Notes: a model not told the origin generated them from the letters alone. DNA of 64,000 nt from Candidatus Copromonas faecavium (nom. illeg.) (GCA_018712915.1 DVGC01000001.1:1-64000), one strand, 5' to 3'; positions 1 to 8,442 are shown, counted from the first letter of the stretch. Made by a program: numbers and translations.

Positions 1-137
1 AACCATAAATATATTGTAGTAGGAGGTATCCGCTATACCGATTGCTCTTATCATTCTAACAGCTTAAGCAACAAGATGGGTAATTCCTTACTGGCTGTAA
101 GGGATATTAACCATAAATATATTGTAGTAGGGGGTAT
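1..137 (+). repeat. 29-bp direct repeat in the spoIVA leader (copies 1-29 and 109-137)
   Basis: Two copies of a 29-base AT-rich block starting AACCATAAATATATTG lie 108 bases apart and differ at one position. Copy 1 contains AGGAGG with no start codon close behind. Copy 2 carries the changed version AGGGGG and supplies the ribosome site of spoIVA. This looks like a local duplication of the 5' region. The left window edge hides whether further copies lie upstream. Confidence 0.8.
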
Positions 138-141
138 TTTT

Positions 142-1614
142 ATGGACAATTTCCATGTATACAAGGATATTGAGGCCCGAACGGGAGGCGAAATTTACAT
201 AGGGGTCGTGGGCCCTGTCCGTACGGGAAAATCCACCTTCATCAAGCGGTTCATGGAGCTTCTGGTTCTTCCGGGCCTGCCGGAAGGGCAGGCAAAAAAC
301 CAGGCCAGGGATGAGCTTCCCCAGAGCGCCGCAGGAAAAACCATTATGACAACGGAACCGAAATTTGTTCCCAAGGAGGCGGCCCAGATTGCTTTAGACG
401 GCGGAATCACCGCAAAAATCCGCCTCATCGACTGCGTGGGCTTTATGGCGGAAGGAGCTGCAGGCCATGTGGAAAACGGAGAGGAGCGCCTGGTGAAAAC
501 ACCCTGGTATGACCATGAAATCCCCTTCACCCAGGCAGCGGAAATCGGTACGGAAAAAGTCATCCGGGATCACTCCACCATCGGCCTTGCCATCACCACA
601 GACGGAAGCTTCGGAGAACTGCCCCGAGAAAATTATGCCGATGCGGAGGAACGGACCATCACGGAACTAAAAACCATCGGAAAGCCCTTCCTGGTTCTGT
701 TAAACTCCTCCAGGCCCTACGCCAGAGAAACAAAGGAGCTGGCCGCCAAAATGGAAGAGCGGTACGGAGCATCGGTGCATCCGGTCAACTGCGAGCAGTT
801 AAAAAAAGAGGATGTGGAGGAAATCCTGGAAAAGGTGCTGCTGGAATTTCCCGTGACGGAAATGGATTTTCGTATTCCAAAATGGCTGGAGCTTCTTTCG
901 GAAGACTATCCCTTAAAGGCTAGGGTCATCGAACTGGCAGGGACCCTGCTGTCCGGCGCAGAGCAGATGAAGGATCTGGAAACGGCGGAGCAGGCAGGAG
1001 AGGCAGACGGTATCCGCCGGGTGTTTGTGGAGCAGATGGATTTATCCAACGGAAAGGTCCTGGTGGACGTGGTGCCGGAAGAGGACTGCTATTATGAAGC
1101 GTTGAGCCGCTATGCAGGCATTCCGGTTCCGGATGAGTACGGGCTTTTTTACACCCTGGCAGAGCTGGCCGCCATGAAGAATGAGTACAAAAAAGTATTA
1201 AATGCTCTGGAACAGGTCCGGATGAAAGGGTATGGAATCGTGATGCCGGACAAAGCGGAAATCCAGCTGGAAGAGCCGCAGCTCATCCGCCACGGCAACA
1301 AATATGGGGTGAAAATTCATGCCCAGGCGCCTTCCATCAACCTGATTAAGGCCCATATTGAAACAGAAATTGCGCCCATTGTGGGAAACGAGCAGCAGGC
1401 AGAGGATCTGATCTCTTACATAAAGGAAAGCGCAAAAACCGAGGACGGCGTATGGGAAACCAATATTTTCGGGAAATCTGTGGAACAGATTGTGGAGGAC
1501 GGTATGGAGGCAAAAATTGCCCAGATGACCGACGACTGCCAGCAGAAGCTTCAGGATACCCTGCAGAAAATCATCAATGACAGCAGCGGCGGATTGATTT
1601 GCATAATCATCTGA
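142..1614 (+). CDS. spoIVA: Stage IV sporulation protein A (spore coat morphogenetic ATPase)
   Basis: SpoIVA is the ATPase that polymerises on the outer forespore membrane and forms the basement layer of the spore coat. The start was moved from the track's ATG at 76 to the ATG at 142: it follows a purine-rich ribosome site, gives the family start MDNFHVYKDIEARTGG, and yields 490 residues, close to the Bacillus protein. The Walker A loop GPVRTGKS sits at about residues 24-31. The extreme C-terminus (GGLICIII) is hydrophobic, as in the family, where it contributes to membrane anchoring through SpoVM. Mother-cell sigma-E control is expected from family knowledge, but I see no convincing sigma-E promoter here. 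Confidence 0.96.
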   Translation: MDNFHVYKDIEARTGGEIYIGVVGPVRTGKSTFIKRFMELLVLPGLPEGQAKNQARDELPQSAAGKTIMTTEPKFVPKEAAQIALDGGITAKIRLIDCVGFMAEGAAGHVENGEERLVKTPWYDHEIPFTQAAEIGTEKVIRDHSTIGLAITTDGSFGELPRENYADAEERTITELKTIGKPFLVLLNSSRPYARETKELAAKMEERYGASVHPVNCEQLKKEDVEEILEKVLLEFPVTEMDFRIPKWLELLSEDYPLKARVIELAGTLLSGAEQMKDLETAEQAGEADGIRRVFVEQMDLSNGKVLVDVVPEEDCYYEALSRYAGIPVPDEYGLFYTLAELAAMKNEYKKVLNALEQVRMKGYGIVMPDKAEIQLEEPQLIRHGNKYGVKIHAQAPSINLIKAHIETEIAPIVGNEQQAEDLISYIKESAKTEDGVWETNIFGKSVEQIVEDGMEAKIAQMTDDCQQKLQDTLQKIINDSSGGLICIII

Positions 1615-1627
1615 TTCCGGTTATAAT
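1599..1627 (+). promoter_or_regulatory. Sigma-A-type promoter for the beta-CASP nuclease-rnhA pair
   Basis: TTGCAT, a 17-base spacer and a perfect TATAAT. The -35 lies in the last codons of spoIVA, so the next genes can be transcribed apart from sporulation. A 7-bp inverted repeat (CGGCCGG / CCGGCCG, 1645-1669) follows in the leader. Confidence 0.6.
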
Positions 1628-1714
1628 AGCAATAGAAAAACAAACGGCCGGAGCGTCGAAAGCCGGCCGGAGCAACGTACCTGATCGGATGAAACTTACG
1701 CTAGGAGGGATTCC

Positions 1715-3325
1715 ATGAAACTGACGTTCATCGGCGCGGACCACGAGGTAACGGGGAGCTGCCATTATCTTCGTGCCGCAGGAAAAAACATCCTGGTGGA
1801 TTATGGAATGGAACAGGGAAAAAACGTCTACGCAAATGCAGAGTTTCCCATTCCCTATGCAGATGTGGATTATATTTTCATTACCCACGCCCATATCGAC
1901 CATACAGGACTGCTTCCGCTTATCTATTCCAGAGGCTTCCGCGGCCAGATTTTTGCCACCCAGGCCACCTGCGACCTCTGTAAGATCATGCTGCTTGACA
2001 GTGCCCATATCCAGGAAATGGAAGCGGAATGGAAAAACAGGAAGGCCCGCCGGGCCGGACGTGCAGAGGTGCCGCCCCTTTATACCATCAACGATGCAGA
2101 CGGCGTCCTGAAGCAGTTTGTCCCCTGTCATTATGGAGATATTCTGACCATTACAAGCGGCCTGAAGGTCCGGTTCACCGATGTGGGCCATCTTCTTGGT
2201 TCCGCTTCCATCGAAATGTGGCTCGAGGAAGGAGAGACTTCAAAGAAAATCGTCTTTTCCGGCGACATCGGCAACAAGAACAAGCCGCTGATCAAAGATC
2301 CCTCATTCGTGGAGGATGCGGATTATGTGGTGATGGAGTGCACCTACGGCGACCGCTCCCACGACAGAACCCATGAGCATATTGAGGAGCTTGCCTCCAT
2401 CCTTCAGGATACCCTGGATCGGGGCGGCAACCTGGTGATTCCCGCCTTCGCCGTGGGCCGGACCCAGGAAATTCTCTATTTCATGAGAAAAATCAAGGAG
2501 GAGGGCCTGGTTTCCGGTCATGACGGCTTCGAGGTCTATGTGGACAGCCCGCTGGCCGTGGAAGCCACCCACGTCTTCAACAAGAATATTTCCGAATGCT
2601 TTGATGCCGAGGCCATGGATCTGGTGAGCCGGGGCATTAACCCCATTACCTTCCCGGGGCTTAAGCTTTCCGTCACCAGCGAGGATTCCAAAGCCATCAA
2701 CTTCGATGAGCGGCCCAAAGTGATTATTTCCGCCTCTGGCATGTGCGACGCAGGCCGGATCCGCCATCATTTAAAGCACAATCTGTGGCGCCCCGAATGT
2801 ACGGTACTGTTTGCCGGATACCAGGCGGTGGGAACTCTGGGCCGGACGCTGGTGGACGGCACCGATTCCGTAAGGCTGTTCGGTGAGACCATCGATGTGA
2901 AGGCCCATATCGAGCAGCTGGACGGCATTTCCGGCCATGCCGACCGGGAAGGGCTGATTGAATGGCTCCGTGCCCTGAAGAACAAACCGGAACGTGTCTT
3001 TCTCGTTCACGGAGACGATCTGGTCTGCACCAGATTCGCCGAACTTCTTCGCACGGAATACGGATACGAAACGGATGCGCCATTTTCCGGTTCGGAGTTT
3101 GATCTGGCAGATGGCCAGTGGCTTAAGAAAACTGTCGGCATCCCAATCAAAGAAGAGACGGAAAAACAGAAGCGCAACCGGACCATCTTTGAGCTTCTGG
3201 TGGCTGCCGGTGAGCGGCTTTTGCGTGTCATTCAGAAAAACCGCGAAAGCACCAACAAGGACATCAAAAAGTTTACGGAGGAGGTCAATGCCCTCTGTGA
3301 TAAATGGGATACAGGAGACAATTAA
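1715..3325 (+). CDS. Metallo-beta-lactamase/beta-CASP ribonuclease-like protein
   Basis: A 536-residue protein of the beta-CASP branch of the metallo-beta-lactamase fold, the group that holds RNA nucleases related to CPSF73/Ysh1. The zinc motif HAHIDH lies at residues 58-63. The order is the usual one: lactamase half, beta-CASP insert, then the RMMBL end (GHADREGL, LVHGDD). The likely role is RNA processing or decay in the cytoplasm; the substrate cannot be read from sequence. It starts behind TAGGAGGGATTCC and is followed closely by rnhA, another RNA-cutting enzyme. It differs from RNase J in length and opening sequence (MKLTFIGADHEVTGS). Confidence 0.88.
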   Translation: MKLTFIGADHEVTGSCHYLRAAGKNILVDYGMEQGKNVYANAEFPIPYADVDYIFITHAHIDHTGLLPLIYSRGFRGQIFATQATCDLCKIMLLDSAHIQEMEAEWKNRKARRAGRAEVPPLYTINDADGVLKQFVPCHYGDILTITSGLKVRFTDVGHLLGSASIEMWLEEGETSKKIVFSGDIGNKNKPLIKDPSFVEDADYVVMECTYGDRSHDRTHEHIEELASILQDTLDRGGNLVIPAFAVGRTQEILYFMRKIKEEGLVSGHDGFEVYVDSPLAVEATHVFNKNISECFDAEAMDLVSRGINPITFPGLKLSVTSEDSKAINFDERPKVIISASGMCDAGRIRHHLKHNLWRPECTVLFAGYQAVGTLGRTLVDGTDSVRLFGETIDVKAHIEQLDGISGHADREGLIEWLRALKNKPERVFLVHGDDLVCTRFAELLRTEYGYETDAPFSGSEFDLADGQWLKKTVGIPIKEETEKQKRNRTIFELLVAAGERLLRVIQKNRESTNKDIKKFTEEVNALCDKWDTGDN

Positions 3326-3349
3326 CGCATGAAGGTAACATTGGTATGA
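3313..3349 (+). promoter_or_regulatory. Duplicated rnhA start: six-codon leader MKVTLV coupled to rnhA
   Basis: The good ribosome site AGGAG (3313-3317) is spaced for an ATG at 3329, not for rnhA. That ATG opens MKVTLV and stops at TGA 3347-3349, which overlaps the rnhA start as ATGA. The first 17 bases (ATGAAGGTAACATTGGT) are an imperfect tandem copy of the true rnhA start that follows. A duplication appears to have moved rnhA out of phase with its ribosome site, leaving it to be translated by coupling. Confidence 0.6.
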
Positions 3350-3822
3350 AGGTAAAATTATATACGGACGGCGCTGCCAGAGGAAATCCGGAAGGGCCGG
3401 GAGGCTACGGAGCCGTCCTCCAGTATGTGGACAAGAACGGCACGCTTCACGAAAAAGAGCTGTCCCAGGGCTACGTGAAAACCACCAACAACCGGATGGA
3501 GCTGATGGCGGCTATTGCCGGTCTGGAGGCTTTAAACCGTCCCTGCGAGGTGGAACTCTATTCCGATTCCAGATACCTGGTGGATGCTTTTAACCAGCAC
3601 TGGATCGACAGCTGGATTCGGCAGGACTGGAAGCGGCCCAAGAGCGGACCCGTAAAAAATGTGGATTTATGGAAACGGCTTCTGGAGGCTGCAAAGCCCC
3701 ATGAAATCAGGTTCTACTGGGTGAAAGGCCATGACGGGCACCCGGAAAACGAGCGCTGCGACCGGCTGGCTACCTCGGCTGCAGACGGAAACGAACGCAT
3801 CATTGACGAGGGACTTCAGTAG
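3346..3822 (+). CDS. rnhA: Ribonuclease HI
   Basis: Removes RNA from RNA-DNA hybrids during replication and repair. The 158-residue protein starts MKVKLYTDGAARGNP and keeps the catalytic set D8, E52, D74 and D139, with H129 nearby. Its length matches the Escherichia coli type; there is no N-terminal hybrid-binding domain. The track's start at 3304 lies inside the previous gene and lacks family similarity. Translation seems to depend on a short upstream reading frame (separate entry). It probably shares a transcript with the beta-CASP nuclease. Confidence 0.95.
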   Translation: MKVKLYTDGAARGNPEGPGGYGAVLQYVDKNGTLHEKELSQGYVKTTNNRMELMAAIAGLEALNRPCEVELYSDSRYLVDAFNQHWIDSWIRQDWKRPKSGPVKNVDLWKRLLEAAKPHEIRFYWVKGHDGHPENERCDRLATSAADGNERIIDEGLQ

Positions 3823-3873
3823 GGGAGAATCATTACAATAATCTTACAAAATATTACTAATTTGTTTTTTCGG

Positions 3874-3975
3874 TTCACAAGACAGGCGGTTTATGCTATG
3901 GTTTTATTAGCAAAATCCGGAATCTGATTCCATGGGAATCTGTTCTGTGAAATGATAACGGTTCTCTGCCGTTAT
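3874..3975 (+). promoter_or_regulatory. Promoter and 5' hairpin of the LprI-domain gene
   Basis: TTCACA, a 17-base spacer ending TGC, then TATGGT (3874-3902) form an extended -10 promoter. Downstream at 3955-3975 is a perfect 7-bp hairpin, ATAACGG-7 nt-CCGTTAT, about 30 bases ahead of the start codon. The hairpin could be a binding site or an mRNA structure. Confidence 0.5.
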
Positions 3976-4002
3976 ACATCGTGGAAAGCCTGGGGTACGT
4001 GA

Positions 4003-5064
4003 ATGAACAAACGTGTATGGATTGTAATGATATGCATTGTGCTGGTGGGAGTCTCCATTACCAGAACGACAAGTAATTTTATTTCGTCAAGGTCTGGTGG
4101 GGAGTCTTTTGCCATGGAGGAAGCACAGAGTCCCCAGGCTCTTTCCCGCATGGCCTCTGCGGATGCCGGAAGCGGACGGATGAATGATGCAGCCGGTGCA
4201 GCCGTCAATGGCTCCGGCGAAGAACAGCCGGAAACCGGCGTTTCTGAAGCGGCCGGCGCGCCTTCTCTCATGACCGCTTCTCTGAATGTGGGAACGGAGA
4301 AAGAGCAGGCAGGCTCATCTCCGGATGAATCAGGAGCTTTGTCGTCAGACAGCCTGTCTTCTTCGGAGGATTCTGCCGGTTCCGGCAGGGAAACAGGAGG
4401 AGAAACCGGTTCCGCTTCTGCCAGAGAAGCTGCAAGGATGGCTGCTCCCGCCTTAAGCGGAGCCTATGCGGCGGAAGGAGAGATTACCGAAGAAACGGCC
4501 GCACAGGATGGAACAGAAAACGGACAGAACCTGGAAAGCTCCGTTTCTGCGGCACAGCCGGAGTCTGCTTCCTCGGAGAGTGAAACCGTAAAATCCCCGC
4601 TGGAGACAGCAGCTGCCAAAGGGGAAACCTCTCCTTTTGGGGATGAGGAAACTTCCTATACTTCGGAAGAGCTTTATGAACGGCTGGAAGCGGTGAAGCA
4701 GCAGGCCGCACAGTATCAGGCCGCCGCCGATACGGGACAGACCTCCCTTTATATGGCAGCAGAGTATGAGTGGAACCTTTGGGACCGGGAGCTGAACCTG
4801 ATTTACTCCTGCATTCAGAGCCACATGTCTGAAGCAGAAGCAGAAGAGCTGAAAAAAGAAGAGGTGGAATGGCTGAAGGAGCGGGATCTGGCAGCAGAAC
4901 GGGCCTATGTCAACAATTCCTCCCCGCCGGAGCAGTCGGCGGAATACGTAAGAATTTCAGCCGAAAAAACAAAAGAGCGCTGTTATGAACTGCTGGAAGA
5001 CTATGAGTCCGTCATCGACCGGGCTGCGGCAAAAGAAACAGCGCCGGCTTCCTCTGCCGGATGA
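4003..5064 (+). CDS. Secreted or anchored protein with C-terminal LprI-like (DUF1311) domain
   Basis: 353 residues. An N-terminal hydrophobic segment (WIVMICIVLVGVSI) acts as signal or anchor. Residues from about 35 to 220 are low complexity, rich in Ser, Glu, Ala and Gly. The last 120 or so carry the DUF1311/LprI pattern, with WNLWDRELNLIYS followed by WLKERD and a final ERCYELLEDYE. LprI-type domains are known as lysozyme inhibitors in some bacteria and are otherwise uncharacterised, so a role in coping with cell-wall attack is only a suggestion. The gene has its own promoter and terminator. The linker is likely a wall-spanning spacer. Confidence 0.72.
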   Translation: MNKRVWIVMICIVLVGVSITRTTSNFISSRSGGESFAMEEAQSPQALSRMASADAGSGRMNDAAGAAVNGSGEEQPETGVSEAAGAPSLMTASLNVGTEKEQAGSSPDESGALSSDSLSSSEDSAGSGRETGGETGSASAREAARMAAPALSGAYAAEGEITEETAAQDGTENGQNLESSVSAAQPESASSESETVKSPLETAAAKGETSPFGDEETSYTSEELYERLEAVKQQAAQYQAAADTGQTSLYMAAEYEWNLWDRELNLIYSCIQSHMSEAEAEELKKEEVEWLKERDLAAERAYVNNSSPPEQSAEYVRISAEKTKERCYELLEDYESVIDRAAAKETAPASSAG

Positions 5065-5100
5065 ACATCCGGGAAAGCTCATAAAAACATATCCCGAAAA

Positions 5101-5152
5101 GGAATGGCACCGAAGCGGAAGGAAACGAAGCTTTGGCGTTCATTCCTTTTTT
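5101..5152 (+). terminator. Rho-independent terminator after the LprI-domain gene
   Basis: An imperfect stem runs from GGAATGGCACCGAAGC to GCTTTGGCGTTCATTCC and is followed by TTTTTT. It lies 36 bases past the stop codon. It is part of a 380-base gap (5065-5444) that otherwise holds a T-rich stretch, the alaS promoter and the alaS leader. Confidence 0.75.
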
Positions 5153-5247
5153 CCGTCTTTTCCCTTATTCTTTCCATATTTCGCCCTTTTTGATTTTGTT
5201 TTTCCTATTTCCCTTTCCCCATTCTTCCTTCTTTCGCAAAATCCCTC

Positions 5248-5276
5248 TTGCATAACTTGAACTTTGCGATTATATT
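5248..5276 (+). promoter_or_regulatory. alaS promoter
   Basis: TTGCAT, 17 bases, TATATT. It predicts a leader of about 160 bases before alaS. Confidence 0.55.
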
Positions 5277-5287
5277 AATAAACGAGC

Positions 5288-5436
5288 ATGCCGCCGGTGA
5301 TGCGGCAGCAAAGCCGCCGTCTGCTGTGCATCCGCAGCTCCGTCTGACAGGATGGGCAGATATGGCAGCAAACACATACTACAGAATCGAGATGCCTGAT
5401 TTTCCGGCATTTCCATTCCATAGAGAATCAGGAGGC
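5288..5436 (+). promoter_or_regulatory. Structured alaS leader with a possible ribosome-site switch
   Basis: The leader opens with a perfect hairpin, TGCCGC-loop-GCGGCA, followed by further GC-rich complementary blocks. Near its end CCTGATT (5395-5401) can pair with AATCAGG (5426-5432), which covers the front of the AGGAGG ribosome site. The overlapping pairing ATGCC/GGCAT (5392-5410) excludes it. I see no T-box signature (no GGTGG-ACCGCG block), although T-boxes are common before Firmicutes tRNA-synthetase genes. Confidence 0.45.
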
Positions 5437-5444
5437 AGACGACC

Positions 5445-8084
5445 ATGCAGAAATATGGCGTAAACGAACTTCGGAGAATGTTTCTGGAATTTTTTGAGAG
5501 CAAGGGACATCTTGCAATGAAGAGCTTCTCCCTCGTTCCTCACAATGACAACAGCTTACTTTTAATCAACTCCGGTATGGCTCCGTTGAAGCCTTATTTT
5601 ACCGGACAGGAAATTCCCCCCAGACGGAGGGTTTGTACCTGCCAGAAGTGTATCCGTACCGGTGATATCGAAAACATCGGAAAGACCGCGCGTCACGGTA
5701 CCTTTTTTGAAATGCTGGGCAACTTCTCCTTCGGTGACTACTTCAAGGATGAAGCCATCCACTGGTCCTGGGAGTTTCTGACGGAAGTCATCGGGCTGGA
5801 GCCGGACCGGCTGTATCCGTCGGTTTATCTGGATGACGATGAAGCGTTCCGCATCTGGAATGAGGAGATTGGAATCCCCGCAGAACGGATTTTCCGGTTC
5901 GGCAAGGAAGATAATTTCTGGGAGCATGGCGCCGGCCCCTGCGGCCCCTGTTCAGAGATTTATTACGACAGGGGTGAAAAATACGGCTGCGGAAAGCCAA
6001 CCTGTACCGTAGGCTGCGACTGCGACCGGTATATTGAGGTATGGAACAACGTCTTCACCCAGTTTGAGAATGACGGCCATGGCAATTACACGGAGCTGGC
6101 CCAGAAGAACATCGATACGGGAATGGGTCTTGAACGTCTGGCCGTGGTGGTACAGGACGTGGACTCCTTATTTACCATCGACACCAATAAGGCCCTTCTT
6201 GACCGGGTCTGCCAGCTGTCCGGCAAAGAGTATCAGAAAGACCATGAAACCGATGTTTCCCTGCGGATTGTGACCGATCACATCAAATCCTGCACCTTTA
6301 TGATTTCCGACGGTATCATGCCCTCCAACGAAGGACGGGGCTATGTGCTGCGCCGCCTGTTAAGACGCGCCGCCCGTCACGGAAGAAAGCTGGGCATCGA
6401 CGGAAAATTCCTGGCCAATCTTTCTGATACGGTTATCGCCCTGTCAAAGGACGGCTATCCGGAGCTGGAAGAGAAGAAGGCCATGATCTTCAAGGTACTT
6501 TCAGAAGAAGAGGACAAATTCAATAAGACCATCGACCAGGGTCTTGCCATTCTTTCCGATATGGAAGAAAACATGAAGGCAGCCGGAAAAACCGTTCTTC
6601 CCGGTTCGGATGCCTTCAAGCTTTACGATACCTACGGCTTCCCTCTGGATCTGACACAGGAAATTCTGGAGGAGAAGAATTTTGCCGTTGACGGAGACGG
6701 ATTTGCCGCCTGCATGAAGGAGCAGAAGGAAAAGGCAAGAAAGGCAAGGAAGACCACCAACTACATGGGCGCCGACGTAACCGTATACCAGTCCATCGAT
6801 CCGGCTCTGACGACGGAGTTTGTGGGCTATGACCGTCTGTGTCATTCCTCGGAGATTACGGTACTGACCACAGAGGATGAGATCGTGGAGGCTCTGACCG
6901 ACGGCCAGAAGGGGACCATTCTGGTGAAAGAGACCCCGTTTTATGCCACTATGGGCGGCCAGCAGGCCGATACGGGCGTGATTGAGTCCGACAACGGGAT
7001 TTTTATCGTGGAGGACACGATCAAGCTCCAGGGAGGCAAAGTGGGCCATGTGGGCCATATGGCAAAAGGCATGCTGAGGACCGGAGAATCCGTAACCTTA
7101 AAGGTAGATGCAGAAGGACGTGCCTTAACAGCCAGAAACCACAGCGCCACCCATCTGCTTCATAAAGCCCTGCGGGTGGTTCTGGGAGAGCATGTAGAGC
7201 AGGCAGGCTCCCTGGTAACAAAGGACAGACTCCGCTTTGACTTTACCCATTTCTCCGCCATGACACCGGAGGAGCTTCATAAAGTGGAGGAGCTGGTCAA
7301 TCAGGAGATCCGCGCTTCCCTTCCGGTAAAAACGGATGTGATGAGCCTGGAGGATGCCAAGAAGACTGGCGCCATGGCTCTGTTCGGAGAAAAATACGGA
7401 GATACGGTTCGCGTGGTGCGGATGGGCGACTTCTCCACCGAGCTGTGCGGAGGAACCCATGTGGCCAACACATCGGACATCAGCTTCTTTAAGATCCTTT
7501 CCGAGGCAGGTATCGCAGCCGGAGTCAGAAGAATCGAGGCCCTGACCTCAGACGGCCTGATCCATCACTACGAGGCGGCAGAAAAAGAGCTTCATCAGGC
7601 AGCGGCAGCAGCCAAGTCCACGCCTGACGCTCTGACTTCAAAGATTGAATCCATGCTGGAGGAAATCAAGGCCCTTCATTCGGAAAATGAGAAATTAAAG
7701 AGCAAGCTGGCCAGAGAGAGCATGGGCGATGTTATGGACCAGATCCAGGACATCAAAGGTGTTAAAGTGCTGGCTGTCCGTGCCGACGGCGTGGACATGA
7801 ACGGCTTAAGAGAGCTGGGAGATCAGTTAAAGGAGAAGCTGGGAGAAGGCGTTATCGTCATTGCTTCCGTTCTCGACGGAAAGGTCAACTTAATGGCAAC
7901 AGCCACCGACGGCGCCATGAAGCAGGGCGTTCATGCAGGCAACCTGATTAAGGGAATTGCTGGCCTGGTGGGCGGAGGCGGCGGCGGACGTCCCAACATG
8001 GCTCAGGCAGGCGGAAAGAATCCGGAAGGCGTCGATGAAGCCCTTTCCAAGGTGTCTGAGCTGGTTTCCGGTCAAATTAAGTAG
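5445..8084 (+). CDS. alaS: Alanine--tRNA ligase
   Basis: Charges tRNA-Ala with alanine and clears mischarged Ser/Gly-tRNA-Ala through its editing domain. The 879-residue protein is full length: class II aminoacylation core (starts MQKYGVNELRRMFLEFFESKGH), tRNA-recognition region, editing domain with HSATH at residues 566-570 and CGGTH at 668-672, a coiled stretch (ALHSENEKLKSKLAR) and a C-terminal DHHA1 domain ending with the glycine-rich GGGGGGRPNMAQAGG. The start follows AGGAGG. The structured leader suggests control at translation or early transcription. rpsU lies downstream with its own promoter. Confidence 0.98.
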   Translation: MQKYGVNELRRMFLEFFESKGHLAMKSFSLVPHNDNSLLLINSGMAPLKPYFTGQEIPPRRRVCTCQKCIRTGDIENIGKTARHGTFFEMLGNFSFGDYFKDEAIHWSWEFLTEVIGLEPDRLYPSVYLDDDEAFRIWNEEIGIPAERIFRFGKEDNFWEHGAGPCGPCSEIYYDRGEKYGCGKPTCTVGCDCDRYIEVWNNVFTQFENDGHGNYTELAQKNIDTGMGLERLAVVVQDVDSLFTIDTNKALLDRVCQLSGKEYQKDHETDVSLRIVTDHIKSCTFMISDGIMPSNEGRGYVLRRLLRRAARHGRKLGIDGKFLANLSDTVIALSKDGYPELEEKKAMIFKVLSEEEDKFNKTIDQGLAILSDMEENMKAAGKTVLPGSDAFKLYDTYGFPLDLTQEILEEKNFAVDGDGFAACMKEQKEKARKARKTTNYMGADVTVYQSIDPALTTEFVGYDRLCHSSEITVLTTEDEIVEALTDGQKGTILVKETPFYATMGGQQADTGVIESDNGIFIVEDTIKLQGGKVGHVGHMAKGMLRTGESVTLKVDAEGRALTARNHSATHLLHKALRVVLGEHVEQAGSLVTKDRLRFDFTHFSAMTPEELHKVEELVNQEIRASLPVKTDVMSLEDAKKTGAMALFGEKYGDTVRVVRMGDFSTELCGGTHVANTSDISFFKILSEAGIAAGVRRIEALTSDGLIHHYEAAEKELHQAAAAAKSTPDALTSKIESMLEEIKALHSENEKLKSKLARESMGDVMDQIQDIKGVKVLAVRADGVDMNGLRELGDQLKEKLGEGVIVIASVLDGKVNLMATATDGAMKQGVHAGNLIKGIAGLVGGGGGGRPNMAQAGGKNPEGVDEALSKVSELVSGQIK

Positions 8085-8123
8085 AATTTCTGCAAATTTT
8101 TTCCTGTTTCCTTAAAAAATGTG

Positions 8124-8206
8124 TTGACGAATGTGTAATTTATGATATAATCATTCCAGTGCTAAAAAATACCCAAACAGTTGTATTATGCACAATTACA
8201 CAACTG
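8124..8206 (+). promoter_or_regulatory. Strong rpsU promoter and leader hairpin
   Basis: TTGACG, 16 bases, TATAAT (8124-8151): one of the best promoters in the window. A perfect 7-bp inverted repeat CAGTTGT/ACAACTG (8178-8206) follows and ends at the ribosome site GGAGGGAGG, so its formation would press on translation start. Feedback by S21 on this hairpin is a guess. Confidence 0.8.
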
Positions 8207-8227
8207 GAGGGAGGTTAGGTGTGAGCT

Positions 8228-8404
8228 ATGTCAAACGTAATCGTTAAAGATAACGAAAGCCTGGACAGCGCTTTACGCAGATTCAAAAGAAACTGCGCAA
8301 AGGCCGGCATTCAGCAGGAAATTCGTAAAAGAGAGCATTATGAAAAGCCCAGCGTAAGACGTAAGAAAAAGTCTGAAGCTGCGAGAAAACGCAAGTACAA
8401 CTAA
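8228..8404 (+). CDS. rpsU: 30S ribosomal protein S21
   Basis: A 58-residue protein missing from the ORF track because it is short. It reads [20 protein letters not shown] and ends with the basic tail [14 protein letters not shown], typical of bS21, which sits at the 30S platform near the mRNA exit and helps start translation. It is a single-gene unit with a strong promoter ahead and a terminator right behind. The GTG at 8221 is out of frame. The ribosome site is 13 bases from the ATG, a little long. Confidence 0.97.
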   Translation: MSNVIVKDNESLDSALRRFKRNCAKAGIQQEIRKREHYEKPSVRRKKKSEAARKRKYN

Positions 8405-8442
8405 CTGTTCTTTGTTTTTTGTTGTTCGTATTTATGGTTCGT

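Noticed and set aside
5283-5444. T-box riboswitch before alaS
   Set aside because: The leader is too short and lacks the T-box and antiterminator sequence.
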